Source: Acidithiobacillus sp. YTS05 | GTDB lineage: Bacteria > Pseudomonadota > Gammaproteobacteria > Acidithiobacillales > Acidithiobacillaceae | DNA: 64,000 bases | Assembly: GCF_024396695.1 (NCBI RefSeq) | Contig: NZ_CP094359.1 | Coordinates: forward strand, 248,001 to 312,000 | Direction: 5' to 3' | In this document: positions 63,400 to 64,000 of the stretch, one piece after another | Position numbering within the stretch: the stretch's first letter is position 1 | How the letters are laid out: the number at the start of each line of letters is the position of its first letter | Notes under the pieces: model-generated | What the model was told of the DNA's origin: nothing | Database searches by the model: none | The model's input: the letters and a program-made list of their open reading frames with translations, nothing else | Program-made: the position numbers and the translations under genes

Positions 63400-63983
63400 A
63401 ACCTGGTGAGTGGCAGCGACTGGATCGTTTTACGATGCCGCCTGGCTTTCGCGGCAAGCCCGGCTGGTATGTTCAGCTCTGGTGGCTGGTGCAGTCCAGT
63501 CTGTTTGCCGGGTCGCCACAGGTTTTGTATGGCTGGCGCCGGTTTCTGCTGCGACTCTTTGGTGCGAAAGTTGGCAAAGGTGTGATCATCCGACCCTCGG
63601 CGCGCATCACTTACCCCTGGAAACTTTCCATAGGCGATTTTTCCTGGGTCGGTGACGATGTGGTGTTGTATACCCTGGGGGAAATCGAGATCGGGGCGAA
63701 TGCGGTGATTTCGCAGCGTTCTTATCTCTGTACGGGCAGCCATGACTATACCCGGCCAACGTTTGACATCTATGCCAAGCCGATTGCGATAGGTGCTGAG
63801 GCCTGGTTGGCGACCGATGTTTTCGTGGCGCCTGGGGTTCGCATCGGGCGGGGCGCAGTAGTCGGCGCCCGCAGTTCGGTATTCGAAGACATCCCCGATT
63901 GCATGATGGCACTGGGTACCCCGGCGAAGGCGGTAAAGAGGCGGATGCTCAGCAATGACGACGGCGATACGTCTGGGAGGTAG
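63396..63983 (+). CDS. WcaF-like colanic-acid-type acetyltransferase
   Basis: A 195-residue left-handed beta-helix acetyltransferase. Hexapeptide-repeat character appears in IGDFSWVGDDVVLYTLGEIEIGANAVIS and IGAEAWLATDVFVAPGVRIGRGAVVGARS; SHDYTRPTF holds the catalytic His. The N-terminus with YVQLWWLVQSSLFAGSPQVL is characteristic of WcaF-type proteins. It would add acetyl groups to the EPS repeat unit, whose wider assembly is by Wzx/Wzy. GTG start overlaps the preceding stop. Confidence 0.88.
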   Translation: MKPGEWQRLDRFTMPPGFRGKPGWYVQLWWLVQSSLFAGSPQVLYGWRRFLLRLFGAKVGKGVIIRPSARITYPWKLSIGDFSWVGDDVVLYTLGEIEIGANAVISQRSYLCTGSHDYTRPTFDIYAKPIAIGAEAWLATDVFVAPGVRIGRGAVVGARSSVFEDIPDCMMALGTPAKAVKRRMLSNDDGDTSGR

Positions 63984-63985
63984 CC

Positions 63986-64000
63986 GTGAAGATCCTCATT
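63986..64000 (+). CDS. Start of a further gene (truncated by window end)
   Basis: GTG preceded by GGGAGG, two bases after the acetyltransferase stop, gives MKILI and runs off the window. A start of this kind is typical of GT4 enzymes, so a further glycosyltransferase is likely but not shown. Confidence 0.5.

Overview
The window looks like the chromosome of a Gram-negative, autotrophic gammaproteobacterial or acidithiobacillial bacterium, most likely Acidithiobacillus or a close relative. This rests on a proteobacterial-type phosphoribulokinase (Calvin cycle), outer-membrane genes (lpxK, kdsB, exbBD, a pel porin, wza), a plasma-membrane-type H+-ATPase of the kind common in acidophiles, and two large exopolysaccharide (EPS) loci. 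The genus is an inference from gene content. I see no rRNA, tRNA, CRISPR array, intact insertion sequence or phage.

Layout. 1-7277 (+): the 3' part of comEC, then an envelope run: exbB, exbD, a DUF374 acyltransferase, a divergent WaaA-like gene, lpxK, a Trm112-like gene, kdsB, ppa and a small unknown gene. Most junctions overlap by a few bases. 7274-18355 (-): glgP, gpmI, envC, ctpA, a DJ-1 family gene, a PpiC-type isomerase, then clpS-clpA. 18598-19136 (-): a MazEF-like pair. 19190-19800 (+): a tiny ORF and a single-domain rhodanese. 19802-26018: a methyl-cycle block with an adenosine kinase-like gene (-), a small outer-membrane barrel gene (+), metK, an S-adenosylhomocysteine (SAH) riboswitch, ahcY, metF and phosphoribulokinase, closed by a clear terminator.

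26097-39578 (+): a complete pel locus, pelA, a PelB equivalent spread over three consecutive genes, pelC, pelD, pelE, pelF, pelG and a pelX-like UDP-sugar 4-epimerase. PelD keeps an RxxD inhibitory site next to a degenerate GGDEF motif, so Pel secretion is probably controlled by cyclic di-GMP. 39868-41980 (+): two SDR nucleotide-sugar enzymes. 42194-47377: a PatB/MalY-type lyase (+), and on the minus strand a proton ATPase followed by a CoA-disulfide reductase-like flavoenzyme. 47474-64000: a Wzx/Wzy-type EPS locus with divergent wbaP, then wza, wzc, a PHP-type tyrosine phosphatase, wzx, a glycosyltransferase remnant, wzy, five glycosyltransferases, a WcaF-like acetyltransferase and the first codons of a further gene.

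Most notable observation: the two non-coding regions that precede the SDR pair and wza share a 21-bp element (17 of 21 bases identical). Each is followed by a sigma-54-like -24/-12 sequence, and these two sites are 14 of 19 identical to each other. This suggests that one enhancer-binding regulator drives a nucleotide-sugar operon and a Wzx/Wzy EPS operon lying 10 kb apart, beside a cyclic di-GMP-controlled pel locus.
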